From NCBI GenBank assembly GCA_020723085.1, contig DYJN01000008.1, positions 20,593 to 84,592 on the forward strand: a stretch of 64,000 bases of DNA. The letters are read 5' to 3'. Shown one piece after another: positions 9,165-18,806 of the stretch. The DNA comes from Arcobacter sp. (GTDB taxonomy: Bacteria > Acidobacteriota > Terriglobia > Bryobacterales > Bryobacteraceae). A model generated the notes under the pieces. The model had not been told where the DNA came from. It ran no database searches and was given only the letters and a program-made list of their open reading frames with translations. Both the position numbers and the translations under genes were made by a program. Numbering within the stretch: the stretch's first letter is position 1; each line of letters opens with the position of its first letter.

Positions 9165-11263
9165 GCCAGCAGCCGTTCCGCTTCGCGCTGGATGTCCTGT
9201 GTCTGCGGCAGGATGGCGTCTTCCAGGTCCGGGTGGTAGCCGACCCAGGTGTCCTTCGCGGCGACGCGCCCCACAGGCGCGTCGAGATGCTCGAACAGTT
9301 CGCCGGCGATGCGCGCCGCGATCTCGGCGCCATAGCCGAAGCTCAGCATGTCCTCGTGCACGATGAGCGCGCGGCTCGTCTTGCGGACGCTGTGCGCGAT
9401 GGCCTCCCAATCATAGGGGGCAAGCGTGCGGAGGTCGAGAATCTCGATCGACAATTCCGGCCGTTTTTGTTCGATCCAGGAAGCCGCCACCAGCGACTTC
9501 TGCACCGTCATGCCGTAAGTAATGATCGTGAGGCCGTTGCCCGGCTTGACGACGCGCGCCTTGCCGAAGGGAATGGTGAAATCCGGGCCAGGGTGCGGGC
9601 TGCGGTTGTAAGGCTCGCGGTAGAGCCGCTTGTGCTCGAGGAAGAGCACGGGGTCGTCGCAGCGGATGGCGGTGCGAAGGAGCCCGCAGGCGTCCAGCGC
9701 GTTCGAGGGGAAGACGACGCGCAGCCCGGGGATGTGCGTGAAGGCGACTTCGCCGCACTGGCTGTGGTAGATGGCGCCGCCGTTCAGGTAGCCGCCGACG
9801 GCTGCGCGGATCACGGTTGGAGCTTTCCAGGCGTTGTTCGAGCGCCAGCGGATGTTGGCCAGCTCGTCGCGGATCTGCATCATCGCGGGCCAGATGTAGT
9901 CGAAGAACTGAATCTCGACCACCGGCTTCATGCCGCGGCTGGCCATGCCGATGGCGCGGCCCACGATGGCCGCCTCCGCGATGGGCGCGTTGAACACGCG
10001 GCGCGAGCCGAACCGCGCCTGCAGGCCGTGCGTGGCCTTGAACACGCCGCCCTTGCCCTTCACTTCCCGCAGATTCTCGTCGCGGCTGCAATCGGCCACA
10101 TCCTCGCCGAAGACGACGATGTCGGGGTTGCGTTCCATTTCCTCGGCGAGCGTCAGATTGATTTCGTCGACCATGGTCCGCGGCTCGCCGTCGTACTGCG
10201 GCTCGGCCTCCAGCGCGGGCGAGCAGGGATCGAAATCCGGCGAGTAGAGGAACTCGAGCGCGGTGGCGGGCGCGGGCGGCTCCGCCTTGAGCACGCGCTC
10301 GGTGATCTGCGCGATCTCGAGATCCACTTCGTGGCAGATGCGCTTGTAGGAGACCTCCTCGAGCAGATTCTCGGAGATCAGCCAGCGGGGGAATTGGATG
10401 ATGGGGTCGCGCTCGGCTTCGGCGGCGCGCTCCGCCTCCGTCTTGTACAGGCGCTCGTCGTCGCTGAGCGAGTGCGAGTAGGGGCGGATGCAGTGGGCGT
10501 GGACGAGCGCCGGCCCTTCGCCGGAGCGCGCATGGGCGGCGGCTTCCATCATCGCCCGGTAAGAGGCGAGGAAGTCCGTGCCGTCGCACTCGATGATCTT
10601 GAGATGCGGGAAGCCGGTGACGAGCCGGGAAATGCTGCCGCCTGGCGTCTGCTTCTCGACGGGCACGCTGATGGCCCAGCCGTTGTCCTGGATCAGGAAG
10701 ATCACCGGCAGGCGGTTCAGGCAGGCGGCGTTGAGCGCCTCCCAGAACTCGCCTTCGCTGGTCGAACCCTCGCCGCCGCTGGCGAGCGTCACTTCTCCGG
10801 CATCGGGCCGGAGATAGCGCGACGCCTCGGCGCAGCCGGCGGCGTGAAGGAACTGGGTGCCGGTGGGAGACGAGCCGGTGAAGATGTGCAGCTCGGGGGA
10901 CGACCAATGCGAGGGCATCTGCCGGCCGCCGGAGGCGGGTCCGGCGGCGGCGCCGACGCTTTCGAGCAGCATCTCTTCGGCGGTGACGCCCAGGGCGAGG
11001 GCCAGGGCGCGGTCGCGGTAGTAGAGATGGAACCAGTCGTGGCCCGGCTTGAGCGCCATTCCGGCCGCCGTCTGGATGGCTTCGTGCCCGGCGCCGCTGA
11101 TCTGGAAGTAGATGCGGTTCTGGCGCTTCAGCATCACCTCGCGGTCGTCGAGCCGCCGCGACATCTGCATGGTTCGGAAGGCGCGCTGGAAGTCTTCGCG
11201 GTCAAGGCCGTAATAGCCGGGGCTTGGCGGTGCGGGCACGGTGACAGTCTTGGCGGTCGCCAT
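9158..11263 (-). CDS. 2-oxoacid dehydrogenase E1, fused alpha and beta subunits
   Basis: Thiamine-diphosphate E1 component of a branched-chain/2-oxoisovalerate-type dehydrogenase complex (701 residues). The alpha half carries the ThDP motif ([16 protein letters not shown] then the IQDNGW region). The beta half starts near residue 360 ([17 protein letters not shown]) and has the transketolase pyrimidine and C-terminal domains ([23 protein letters not shown]). Alpha-beta fusion in one chain is known for this family. ATG 11263 was chosen over an upstream in-frame codon because a purine-rich ribosome site (GGGAAG) precedes it. E2 and E3 are not in the window. A TACACT -10 element lies 22 bases upstream. 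Confidence 0.92.
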   Translation of the reverse strand: MATAKTVTVPAPPSPGYYGLDREDFQRAFRTMQMSRRLDDREVMLKRQNRIYFQISGAGHEAIQTAAGMALKPGHDWFHLYYRDRALALALGVTAEEMLLESVGAAAGPASGGRQMPSHWSSPELHIFTGSSPTGTQFLHAAGCAEASRYLRPDAGEVTLASGGEGSTSEGEFWEALNAACLNRLPVIFLIQDNGWAISVPVEKQTPGGSISRLVTGFPHLKIIECDGTDFLASYRAMMEAAAHARSGEGPALVHAHCIRPYSHSLSDDERLYKTEAERAAEAERDPIIQFPRWLISENLLEEVSYKRICHEVDLEIAQITERVLKAEPPAPATALEFLYSPDFDPCSPALEAEPQYDGEPRTMVDEINLTLAEEMERNPDIVVFGEDVADCSRDENLREVKGKGGVFKATHGLQARFGSRRVFNAPIAEAAIVGRAIGMASRGMKPVVEIQFFDYIWPAMMQIRDELANIRWRSNNAWKAPTVIRAAVGGYLNGGAIYHSQCGEVAFTHIPGLRVVFPSNALDACGLLRTAIRCDDPVLFLEHKRLYREPYNRSPHPGPDFTIPFGKARVVKPGNGLTIITYGMTVQKSLVAASWIEQKRPELSIEILDLRTLAPYDWEAIAHSVRKTSRALIVHEDMLSFGYGAEIAARIAGELFEHLDAPVGRVAAKDTWVGYHPDLEDAILPQTQDIQREAERLLAY

Positions 11264-11343
11264 CGGCTTGCTTCCCTTTCCCTTCAGTGTACCCGCTCCC
11301 CGGAGGCTGGCCACCGGGCTGAAACGGTACAATGTGAGGTTCT
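11264..11343. promoter_or_regulatory. divergent promoter region, E1 gene / serS
   Basis: The 80-base gap between two divergent genes holds one -10-like hexamer per strand: TACACT on the minus strand (11291-11286) for the E1 gene and TACAAT on the plus strand (11328-11333) for serS. The same hexamers recur before other genes of this window. I see no convincing -35 element. Confidence 0.45.
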
Positions 11344-12627
11344 ATGCACGACCTTGGTTATTTTAGGGCGAATCTCGAGGCGATTGCGGCCCGGCTGGCC
11401 GACCGCGGCTTCGCGCTGGATGTCGAAGAGTTTCGTTCCTTGGATGCGCGCCGGCGCGCCGCGGTCACAGAGGCGGAAGAACTCCGCGCGCGCCGCAACG
11501 CGGAAAGCCAGGAGATCGGGCGGCGGAAAAAGGCGGGCGAGGATACTTCTGCGCTCCAGGCGGAAGTGCGGGCGCTGGGAGACCGGATCGCCGAGCTGGA
11601 GGAGCAGGTGAAGGCGCTGGATGAAGACTTCCGCGCACGGCTGGCGTCGATCCCCAACGTGCCGCATGAAAGCGTCCCCGCCGGCGCTTCGAGCGAGGAC
11701 AACGTCGAAATCAAGCGCTGGGGCGCGCCGCGTGAATTCCCTTTCCAGCCGAAGGCCCACTGGGACCTCGGGCCGCAGCTCGGCATTCTGGATTTCGAAC
11801 GCGCCGCCAAGATCACCGGCGCGCGGTTCGCCGTGTACATGGGCGCTGGGGCGAAGCTCGAGCGGGCGCTGATCAACTTCATGCTCGACCTGCACACGCG
11901 CGAGCACGGCTACACGGAAGTGCTGCCGCCCTTCCTGGTCAACTCCGGCTCTCTGTTCGGGACCGGCCAGTTGCCCAAGTTCGCCGCCGACCTGTTCAAG
12001 TGCGAGAACTTCGATTTCTGGCTGATTCCCACGGCTGAGGTTCCGGTGACGAACCTGCACCGCGAAGAGACGCTCGACGGCGACGCGCTTCCGGTCCGCT
12101 ACTGCGCCTTCACGCCCTGCTTCCGCAGCGAGGCGGGCTCATATGGGCGCGACGTGCGCGGCATCATCCGCCAGCACCAGTTCCAGAAAGTCGAGCTCGT
12201 CAACTTCACGCGGCCGGATCAGAGCTACGAAGCGCTGGAGCGGTTGACGGAGAGCGCCGAGCATGTGCTGGAAAAGCTTGGGCTGCCCTACCGGCGCGTG
12301 GTGTTGTGCACGGGCGACATGGGCTTCTCCTCGGCCAAGACCTATGATCTGGAGGTCTGGATGCCGGGGCAGCAGGCGTTCCGCGAGATCTCCTCGTGCT
12401 CGAACTTCGAAGCGTTTCAGGCGCGGCGCGCCAGTATCCGTTTCCGCACGGGCAAGGGCAAGGCCGAGTTTGTGCACACGCTGAACGGAAGCGGCCTGGC
12501 GGTGGGGCGGACGTGGGTGGCGGTGGTCGAGAATTATCAGCAGGCAGACGGCTCAGTCGTACTGCCGGAGGCGCTGCGGCCGTACCTGAACGCGGAACTG
12601 ATCGACGCGAGCGGGCAGCTGCGCTGA
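11344..12627 (+). CDS. serS: seryl-tRNA synthetase
   Basis: Charges tRNA-Ser with serine. The 427-residue protein has the N-terminal antiparallel coiled-coil arm (residues about 25-110, rich in Arg/Glu/Ala) that contacts tRNA. The class II catalytic core follows, with motif 2 ([15 protein letters not shown]) and motif 3 ([10 protein letters not shown]), plus the serine-binding stretch [17 protein letters not shown]. Length is standard. The ATG lies ten bases after TACAAT with only GAGG between, so the leader is very short. Confidence 0.97.
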   Translation: MHDLGYFRANLEAIAARLADRGFALDVEEFRSLDARRRAAVTEAEELRARRNAESQEIGRRKKAGEDTSALQAEVRALGDRIAELEEQVKALDEDFRARLASIPNVPHESVPAGASSEDNVEIKRWGAPREFPFQPKAHWDLGPQLGILDFERAAKITGARFAVYMGAGAKLERALINFMLDLHTREHGYTEVLPPFLVNSGSLFGTGQLPKFAADLFKCENFDFWLIPTAEVPVTNLHREETLDGDALPVRYCAFTPCFRSEAGSYGRDVRGIIRQHQFQKVELVNFTRPDQSYEALERLTESAEHVLEKLGLPYRRVVLCTGDMGFSSAKTYDLEVWMPGQQAFREISSCSNFEAFQARRASIRFRTGKGKAEFVHTLNGSGLAVGRTWVAVVENYQQADGSVVLPEALRPYLNAELIDASGQLR

Positions 12628-12639
12628 CGCGGGCGCCCT

Positions 12640-13671
12640 TCAGGGGAGCAGGACGATCTTGCCGACGCCGTCGGCGTAAGCTTCCAGCGTCTCGAAGGCC
12701 TGCTGGACGCGCTCGAGCGGCCAGCGGTGCGTCACCATGGGCGCGAAGCGGGCAGCGTGATCGCGCAGCAGGCGCAGGGCGAGCTCGCCCCGGTGGTTGG
12801 ACCGGCGCACCGGGAAGAACCACTGCTCCTTGCGCCGCAGCGTGAAGAAGTCGATCGGCAGCCGTTCCGCGCTGGGCAGCGCCGTGATGACGATCCGTGC
12901 CGCCGGCGCGCCCATCTGGATTGCCTGGTTGTGCGTGTCGCCCTTGCCGGCGCAGTCGAAAACCATGTCCACGCCGCGCTGTCCGGTGTCGCGCAACACT
13001 TCCTTCACGGGGTCGGCAGCTGAGGGGTCGATCGCCGCGTCCGCGCCCGCCAGGCGGGCCATCTCGCGGCGGTGCGCCACTGGTTCGACAGCCCAGATGC
13101 GCGCCGCTCCCGCCAGCCGCAGGCAGGCGATGGTCACCAGCCCGATCGGCCCGGCGCCGATCACGGCAGCCGTCTCGCCGAGCTTGGGCGCGCCGAAGCG
13201 GAACGAGTGCAGCGCAATGCCGATGGGCTCGAACAGCGTTCCTTCGGCCATGCCCAGCCGCTCGGGCAGCGGCAGCAGGTTCACGGCGGGCAGATTGACA
13301 TGATCCCGGAAGAAACCCGGTTCGCCGGCGTTGGAAAGGAACCGGACGTTGTGGCAGAGATTGTGCCGCCCGCTCAGGCAGAATTCACAGTGATAGCAGT
13401 ACAAGGGCGCTTCCAGCGCCACCCGGTCTCCCGGCGACCATTGCGAGACGCCCTTGCCCACGGCGCTGACCACGCCCGTGGGCTCGTGGCCGAGGACCAT
13501 GGGGTAGATGCACTCCATGCCGCCGACGCTGCCTTCGGTAAAGTTGTGCAGATCGCTGCCGCAGACGCCGACGGCGGCCACGCGCACCTGCACCTCGCCC
13601 GGTCCAGGCGGCTCCGGCTCGTAAGCGCGGAGCTCGAACGTGCGGGGACGCGTAAGCAGTGCGACGGCCAT
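12640..13671 (-). CDS. zinc-dependent alcohol/polyol dehydrogenase (MDR family)
   Basis: A 343-residue medium-chain dehydrogenase. Catalytic zinc ligands are Cys37 (GVCGSD) and the His of GHEPTG. The structural zinc loop has four cysteines (CYHCEFCLSGRHNLC). The NAD(P) fold has GAGPIGLVTIACL. Spacing and length fit the sorbitol/threonine/L-idonate dehydrogenase branch, so a sugar alcohol is a reasonable substrate guess. It follows the zinc-ribbon gene by 13 bases on the same strand and is probably co-transcribed with it. It converges with serS. Confidence 0.9.
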   Translation of the reverse strand: MAVALLTRPRTFELRAYEPEPPGPGEVQVRVAAVGVCGSDLHNFTEGSVGGMECIYPMVLGHEPTGVVSAVGKGVSQWSPGDRVALEAPLYCYHCEFCLSGRHNLCHNVRFLSNAGEPGFFRDHVNLPAVNLLPLPERLGMAEGTLFEPIGIALHSFRFGAPKLGETAAVIGAGPIGLVTIACLRLAGAARIWAVEPVAHRREMARLAGADAAIDPSAADPVKEVLRDTGQRGVDMVFDCAGKGDTHNQAIQMGAPAARIVITALPSAERLPIDFFTLRRKEQWFFPVRRSNHRGELALRLLRDHAARFAPMVTHRWPLERVQQAFETLEAYADGVGKIVLLP

Positions 13672-13684
13672 GGGGGCGGGGAGC

Positions 13685-14170
13685 CTACTTCTTGAAGAGC
13701 CGATCGAAGGCGAGACGGGCGTCCGCCGCGCTCTTGGGGGCGGCCACGTCCGGCCGGTCGTTCATGCGGACCACCGACGAGGGCGGCGCGCTGTCCCGCG
13801 CCACGGTGACGCGCGGCCGGAAGAACGTGCACTCGTTGGCCTTGTCCTTGTACGGGATGCGCGCGGGAATCGGCTTGGTGCACTGGAACCGCGTAGAGGG
13901 CTCGAAATAGGCGCACTGCTTGCAGCAATGCAGCTCGGCGCCGCACTTCGGGCATATTCCGGAGAAGTCCATGTCCGGCGGAAACGGCGTGGCGCAATTG
14001 TAACAACGCGCAGCGGTGACCGTCTCCACCATGCGCGGCAGGCGCGGACCGGTGATGTCAATAGGCGGCTTGGGCCCCCTGGGCTTCGGACGTTCGCGCT
14101 CGCGCTCTTCGCCCGACGGGGCGTCGTAGTCCATGTAGCCCCGTTGCTTGTACTTGCGGTCGCCTTCCAT
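13685..14170 (-). CDS. cysteine-rich zinc-ribbon protein, function unknown
   Basis: A 161-residue hydrophilic protein. The central part has a zinc-ribbon arrangement (CYNC at the first knuckle, CPKC at the second) followed at once by a second Cys group (CCKQC, then single Cys residues in RFQC and NEC). The N-terminal third is charged and Pro/Arg-rich, probably disordered; the C-terminus is Ala-rich and basic. I chose ATG 14170 because GGAG precedes it and the conserved-looking MEGDRKYKQRGYMDYD begins there. I do not recognise a named family. It may bind nucleic acid or protein. Confidence 0.7.
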   Translation of the reverse strand: MEGDRKYKQRGYMDYDAPSGEERERERPKPRGPKPPIDITGPRLPRMVETVTAARCYNCATPFPPDMDFSGICPKCGAELHCCKQCAYFEPSTRFQCTKPIPARIPYKDKANECTFFRPRVTVARDSAPPSSVVRMNDRPDVAAPKSAADARLAFDRLFKK

Positions 14171-14427
14171 GCGGGAGAGTGCTCCTTTGGTGGCTCGGTC
14201 GATTTGCAGGCAGTCCAATCGGTGCGGATCGTATTCCTGAGCAGCTCGTGTGAGTCCAGTTCCTGACGGGAGCCCATGGCGATGGATCACGCCGCGAGGA
14301 AGGAGAATCGCACCAGCCTGTGTGCCGTTTCCACCGCTCGCCGAAGCATCCCAGCTTCGCCGTGCGGCCGCTCACCCGGCACACCCCATACATACCACGC
14401 TTCCGCGCCAGAATCCAGCCCCTCCGG

Positions 14428-16980
14428 CTAATTCCGCGCGGTCCATTTGACCGGCAGATGGCAGGGGCGGGCGACGGGATCCTCGCTGCGGTTGGGACTG
14501 ACGCGGAGGGTGTAGCCGATGCGCCCGGTCTGATGCGGCACGAACTCCCGGCCGAACAAAAACCGGCCATCCTGTTGTTGCAGGAACGGCAGGCTGATCA
14601 CGGTGGTGTCATACAGCTCCCCGTCCGGGTTCACGCGGCCCACTACAGCCTCCACGCGTACGTCGCCGGGCTCCAGTCCAGCCAGGTGCACCGAGGCGCG
14701 GAGCTGGATGGGCGCTCCGGTGACCATGGACCGCCCGGCGGAGCTGGAAACGTCTTCGATCTGAACGCCGGGCCAGGCCTGGTCCACCTTGCGGTTCCAC
14801 TCGGCCTTCTCGTGCGCCCACTGGTATTCGTCCTGGCGCGCCCGGAGGCCGGCCAGGTGCGCCGGCTCGTACATCCGCTCGGCGTAGTCCCGCACCATGC
14901 GCTGGCAGTTGAACAGCGGGCTGAGGTTCATGATGGAGGTCTTGACGCGCTTCATCCACGCCACCGGAACCCCTTCCTCCCGGTTGCGGTAGTACATCGG
15001 CACGATCTCCGTTTCCAGCAGCGAGTAGATGGAGGAAGCGTGGACCTCGTCGAGGTCCGGCGTGTAGGGATCCCGGTCGCCGATCGCCCAGCCGCCGCTC
15101 GCTTCGTAGGCCTCGTCGAACCATCCGTCCAGGACCGAGAGGTTCAGCGTGCCGTTCATGGCGGCCTTCATGCCGCTCGTGCCGCAAGCCTCTTCGCCCC
15201 GCCGCGGATTGTTGAGCCAGAGGTCGACGCCCTGCACCAGCTCGCGGCCCACCTCGATGTCGTAGTCCTCGACGAGGACGATGTGCCGCGCCAGTTCCGG
15301 ATCGCGCGTGATCTGGATGATCTCCCGGATCAGATGCTTGCCGGGCGTGTCCTTCGGGTGCGCCTTGCCCGCGATGACGAGCTGGACGGGCATCTGCGGG
15401 TTGGTCATGATCTTTTTCAGCCGCGCGATGTCGCGGAAGATCAGCGTGGCGCGCTTATAAGTGGCGAAGCGCCGCGAGAAGCCGATGGTGAACACCTCGG
15501 GATCGAAGATCTCCGAAAGGCGTTTCTGCTCGGCGCTGGGCGCGTGCCGCTCCTGCGCGCGCCTGAGCAGCCGTTCGCGGATGAATGCGATCAGGCGGCG
15601 TTTGCGGCGGCGGCGGATCTCCCACAGCTCCTCGTCCGGGATGTCTTCCACCTGCGCCCAGATGGCTGAATCCATGTACTGCTCGCGCCAGCCCGGCGCC
15701 AGGTACTGGTCGTAAAGCCCGGCCAGATCCGGGTGCAGCCAGGTGGGCAGATGCACGCCGTTCGTGATCGGAATGATGGGCACTTCGTGCACGGGGAAGT
15801 CCGGCCACAGCCGGCTGAACATCTCCCGGCTCACCTCGGAGTGCAGGCGGCTGACGGCGTTGCGGTATGCCGACATCTTCAGCGCCAGCACGGCCATCGA
15901 GAAGCGGTCGCCCTGCTCTTCGGTGCCGCCCTGGCCGAGGGCGAGGAAGCGGTCGAACGGCACGCTGTTGCGCTCGCAGTAAGCGTGGAAGTATTCGTAA
16001 ATCAGCCCCGGATCGAACATGTCGATCCCGGCGGGCACGGGCGTGTGCGTGGTGAACGTATTGTTGGCGCGGGCCGCTTCCAGCGCCTCCTCCCAGCTCA
16101 GGTTGTGCTCCTGCATCAGCAGCCGCACGCGTTCCAGCGCCAGAAAGGCCGAGTGGCCCTCGTTCATGTGGTATACGGTCGGCTCGATGCCCAGCCTCTT
16201 CAGCGCGCGCAGGCCGCCCACGCCCAGCACAAACTCCTGCTGGATACGCGTCACTGCGTCGCCGCCGTACAGCTGGTCCGTAATGTCGCGGTACTCTTCG
16301 ATCGTGTTTTCCGGAATGTTGGTATCCAGCAGGTACAGCGGCACGCGGCCCACCTGCATCTTCCAGACCTTCGCGTAGCAGTTGCCGCGGGGCAGGCGCA
16401 GCTCGATGATGATTTCACTGCCGTCCGCGTCCTGGGCAGGCGCCACGGGCCAGGTGAAAAAGTCGTTGACCGGATACTTCTCCACCTGCCAGCCGTCCGG
16501 ATTCAGGTGCTGTTCCAGATACCCTTTCTGGTACAGCAGACCCACGCCGACAAGCCCCAGGTTGGCGTCGCTGGCGGCTTTCAGGTAATCGCCGGAGAGA
16601 ATGCCCAGTCCGCCGGAGTAAATCGACACGGACTCCAGCAGACCGTATTCCATGCTGAAGTACGCCACTTTCATCCCGTCCGGCGGAGGCTGGACTTTCA
16701 TGTACTCGTCGAACTCGCGGCAGGCAGCCTGATACAGAGCCACATAGCGGGGGTCGGCGGCTGCCCTCTGAAGCGTCTCCTGAGGGATGCGGCCGAGCAT
16801 GAGCACCGGATTGCGCCGGCACTCTTTCCACAACACCGGATCCAGCCGCCGGAACACGGGGCGCAGATTCTGTTTCCAGCTCCAGAGGAAATTCAGGGCC
16901 AACTCCCCGAGCCGCGAAAGCTCAGGCGGCAGCGCCGGGCTGACGAGAAACTCCTTGACGGGATGAATGCGGTACGCCAT
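14428..16980 (-). CDS. glgP: alpha-glucan (glycogen/maltodextrin) phosphorylase
   Basis: PLP-dependent enzyme that releases glucose-1-phosphate from alpha-1,4-glucans (850 residues). The PLP lysine is Lys605 in GTSGMKAAMNG. The N-terminal DUF3417 region (LSRLGELALNFLWSWKQ) and the motif YFSMEYGLLESVSIYSGGLG mark the bacterial/archaeal GlgP branch of about 850 residues, distinct from the E. coli MalP type. No other glycogen genes are adjacent. A 220-base gap separates its start from the divergent Rrf2 gene. Confidence 0.96.
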   Translation of the reverse strand: MAYRIHPVKEFLVSPALPPELSRLGELALNFLWSWKQNLRPVFRRLDPVLWKECRRNPVLMLGRIPQETLQRAAADPRYVALYQAACREFDEYMKVQPPPDGMKVAYFSMEYGLLESVSIYSGGLGILSGDYLKAASDANLGLVGVGLLYQKGYLEQHLNPDGWQVEKYPVNDFFTWPVAPAQDADGSEIIIELRLPRGNCYAKVWKMQVGRVPLYLLDTNIPENTIEEYRDITDQLYGGDAVTRIQQEFVLGVGGLRALKRLGIEPTVYHMNEGHSAFLALERVRLLMQEHNLSWEEALEAARANNTFTTHTPVPAGIDMFDPGLIYEYFHAYCERNSVPFDRFLALGQGGTEEQGDRFSMAVLALKMSAYRNAVSRLHSEVSREMFSRLWPDFPVHEVPIIPITNGVHLPTWLHPDLAGLYDQYLAPGWREQYMDSAIWAQVEDIPDEELWEIRRRRKRRLIAFIRERLLRRAQERHAPSAEQKRLSEIFDPEVFTIGFSRRFATYKRATLIFRDIARLKKIMTNPQMPVQLVIAGKAHPKDTPGKHLIREIIQITRDPELARHIVLVEDYDIEVGRELVQGVDLWLNNPRRGEEACGTSGMKAAMNGTLNLSVLDGWFDEAYEASGGWAIGDRDPYTPDLDEVHASSIYSLLETEIVPMYYRNREEGVPVAWMKRVKTSIMNLSPLFNCQRMVRDYAERMYEPAHLAGLRARQDEYQWAHEKAEWNRKVDQAWPGVQIEDVSSSAGRSMVTGAPIQLRASVHLAGLEPGDVRVEAVVGRVNPDGELYDTTVISLPFLQQQDGRFLFGREFVPHQTGRIGYTLRVSPNRSEDPVARPCHLPVKWTARN

Positions 16981-17188
16981 GGAAACTGATTGTTGCTCCC
17001 TGTTCTAAGGTAGCAGAACCCCTTGAAACTGCTAGGCGGGGGCTGCCGCGACGGGGCCCTTCTGCTATTCGTTTGGATGCGGCCGGTCCGCCGGCAGGAG
17101 CGGAATTCGGAATCCTGCCCTCACGGGGCCGGCAATCCTAAACAACCGGGTTTGTGGTCTTTTTATCTCGATTTGGCCCATCTTGACG

Positions 17189-17194
17189 TACAAT
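17189..17194 (+). promoter_or_regulatory. -10-like TACAAT, leaderless start for the Rrf2 gene
   Basis: TACAAT ends six bases before ATG 17201 and no ribosome site is present. This geometry places the transcription start at about the A of the ATG, so the mRNA would be leaderless. TTGACG lies immediately upstream, but it is too close to act as a -35. Confidence 0.45.
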
Positions 17195-17200
17195 GTAAGC

Positions 17201-17701
17201 ATGAAACTGAGCGCGCAGGAAGAATATGGGCTGAGGTGTCTTCTATACATGGCCCGCCATGGCGAAGACCGCAGCCACAGCATTCCGGAAATCAGCCGCG
17301 CAGAGGGTCTTTCGGTTCCCAACGTGGCTAAGCTGATGCGCATTCTTCGGCTTGGAGGATTGGTGCAGAGCGTGCGGGGGCAGGCAGGCGGCTATACGCT
17401 GGCCAAGCCGGCGGCCGAAATCCCGGTTTCGGAGGTGTTGGGGCTGTTGGGGGGCAGCTTCTTCAACGCGCATTTCTGCGACCGGCACGCCGGGCTCGAG
17501 CGCAACTGCACGCACACTCAGGATTGCTCGCTGCGCATCCTGTGGGGTACGGTGCAGAAGAGCCTGGACGCGATCCTCACGCGCACCACACTGCACGATC
17601 TGCTCCGCAACGAGCAGGAGATGACCGCGCTTCTCCGGGAGCGCGCCTCTGCTGCGCTGCTGGCTGCGGCCGAAACCGGCGCGCAACCGCGCGCCTGCTG
17701 A
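17201..17701 (+). CDS. Rrf2-family transcriptional regulator, probably Fe-S binding
   Basis: A 166-residue winged-helix regulator. The N-terminal helix-turn-helix reads MKLSAQEEYGLRCLLYMA through SVPNVAKLMRILRLGGLV, with the wing RGQAGGYTLAKP. Three cysteines in a loop (FCDRH, RNCTH, QDCSL; spacing C-x9-C-x5-C) are placed where IscR/NsrR-type members hold an iron-sulfur cluster. The protein may therefore sense Fe-S status, oxygen or NO. An upstream TTG at 17183 is possible but less likely than ATG 17201. It precedes the corrinoid genes by 84 bases; no suf/isc genes are nearby. Confidence 0.9.
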   Translation: MKLSAQEEYGLRCLLYMARHGEDRSHSIPEISRAEGLSVPNVAKLMRILRLGGLVQSVRGQAGGYTLAKPAAEIPVSEVLGLLGGSFFNAHFCDRHAGLERNCTHTQDCSLRILWGTVQKSLDAILTRTTLHDLLRNEQEMTALLRERASAALLAAAETGAQPRAC

Positions 17702-17785
17702 ACTGGTACGGTCCCCGAAGCCGCAGGCGCCCGGCGCCGCCCGATATCCTGAGAGAGCAGCGCCTGAAGGCGTCTGCCCAACTGC

Positions 17786-18655
17786 ATGCCGGATCCAAAT
17801 TCTGTCCCAAGCTTTGCTGTGACCAGCGCCGCGCCGGGAGCGGGCAAGACCCACGTGGCCTGCGCCCTGGCGAGGTGGCTGGCCAATGAAGGCTACCATC
17901 CGGTTCCTCTTCATTTGTCCTGCGGCGCCGGCAGCCGTGTCGGCTGTCCTGGCGGAGGAACCGTCTCGCTTCCGGCCGCCCTGCTGGCCGAGGCCTGCCG
18001 GGTGCCGCCGGAACCCCTGTTCGAATCCTCCTGGTCCGGGCTGGGCGAACTGGCCACGCGGGGCGACGTGGTCATCATCGAATCGCCGTGGGAAGAAGCC
18101 CGCTCAAGCGGCCTGCCCCTGATCCGTGTGGAGCGGACGCCCGGGGGGCTCTCCGTGAACGGCTTTCCGTTGCCGCTTTTCTCCTTCGCCCTGACGCCTG
18201 CCGAGGCGCCGGAACTGGAAGGACTGCCGGAGTGGGACTACGCCACAAGGCCCCGCACCGGCATTGTCAGCCTGCCGCACCTGCTCGATTTCGGAGACCT
18301 GGCGCTGCTGCGGGGAGCGGAGTGGCTGACGGCGGCAGGCATCGGGAAGTTCGAATTCATCTTTGTTCCGGCGACAACAAACGCACCGCACGATGCCGCG
18401 TGGCTCGAAGAGACGGGATTGCAGGGCTGGCTGGAAGAACAGGCGCGCAGCGGCGCCGAGGTGGTGAGCTGCGCCTGGGAGGTGGGTGGCGCGCGGGTGG
18501 TCGAGCGGGCGGATCTGACAGACTACCGGCGGCTTTCCCTGCTGCTGGGGAGGCGGCTGGCGCCGCCGCTGCCCGGCGACGCCGTCTTCGACGAACTGGC
18601 CGAATGGGCTGCTCCATGGGCGCGCCAGGAAACGCTGCTGAAGGCGGTTCTGTGA
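17786..18655 (+). CDS. CobQ-like protein with reduced amidotransferase domain
   Basis: A 289-residue protein I align by eye to cobyric acid synthase, which is normally about 480-500 residues. The N-terminus has a P-loop (SAAPGAGKTHVACALARWLA). The middle has RPRTGIVSLPHLLDFGDL, matching the CobQ segment before the glutaminase domain. The next part matches the start of the amidotransferase (FIFVPATTNAPHDAAWLEETG) and keeps a Cys at the nucleophile position (SCAWEVGG) without the usual CGGYQ context. The following stretch that should carry the catalytic His and Glu is missing, and the protein jumps to a CobQ-like C-terminus (FDELAEWA). Amidation activity is doubtful. It heads the corrinoid gene cluster. 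Confidence 0.65.
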   Translation: MPDPNSVPSFAVTSAAPGAGKTHVACALARWLANEGYHPVPLHLSCGAGSRVGCPGGGTVSLPAALLAEACRVPPEPLFESSWSGLGELATRGDVVIIESPWEEARSSGLPLIRVERTPGGLSVNGFPLPLFSFALTPAEAPELEGLPEWDYATRPRTGIVSLPHLLDFGDLALLRGAEWLTAAGIGKFEFIFVPATTNAPHDAAWLEETGLQGWLEEQARSGAEVVSCAWEVGGARVVERADLTDYRRLSLLLGRRLAPPLPGDAVFDELAEWAAPWARQETLLKAVL

Positions 18656-18806
18656 CGGATGCAGCGCGCCGCCGGCGGGGACGTAGTAGATTAGGATCTG
18701 AGCGGCCTTTGAGGAACGCGCTTCGAGGGCCGGGCGGGGGTGGGCCGGGACATGAAACCGGAGTGGGTGGCATGCCGCGCCCGGAGCGGCTAAGGGGAGG
18801 CAGAGA

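Noticed and set aside
9233..11611. Long plus-strand open frame opposite the E1 gene
   Set aside because: Same antisense effect; the minus strand shows clear ThDP enzyme motifs and the plus frame also runs into serS in another frame.
18656..18806. Cobalamin riboswitch before the CobD-like gene
   Set aside because: No B12-box-like consensus was seen by eye; the gap shows only a strong ribosome site before TTG 18807. A covariance-model search would decide.
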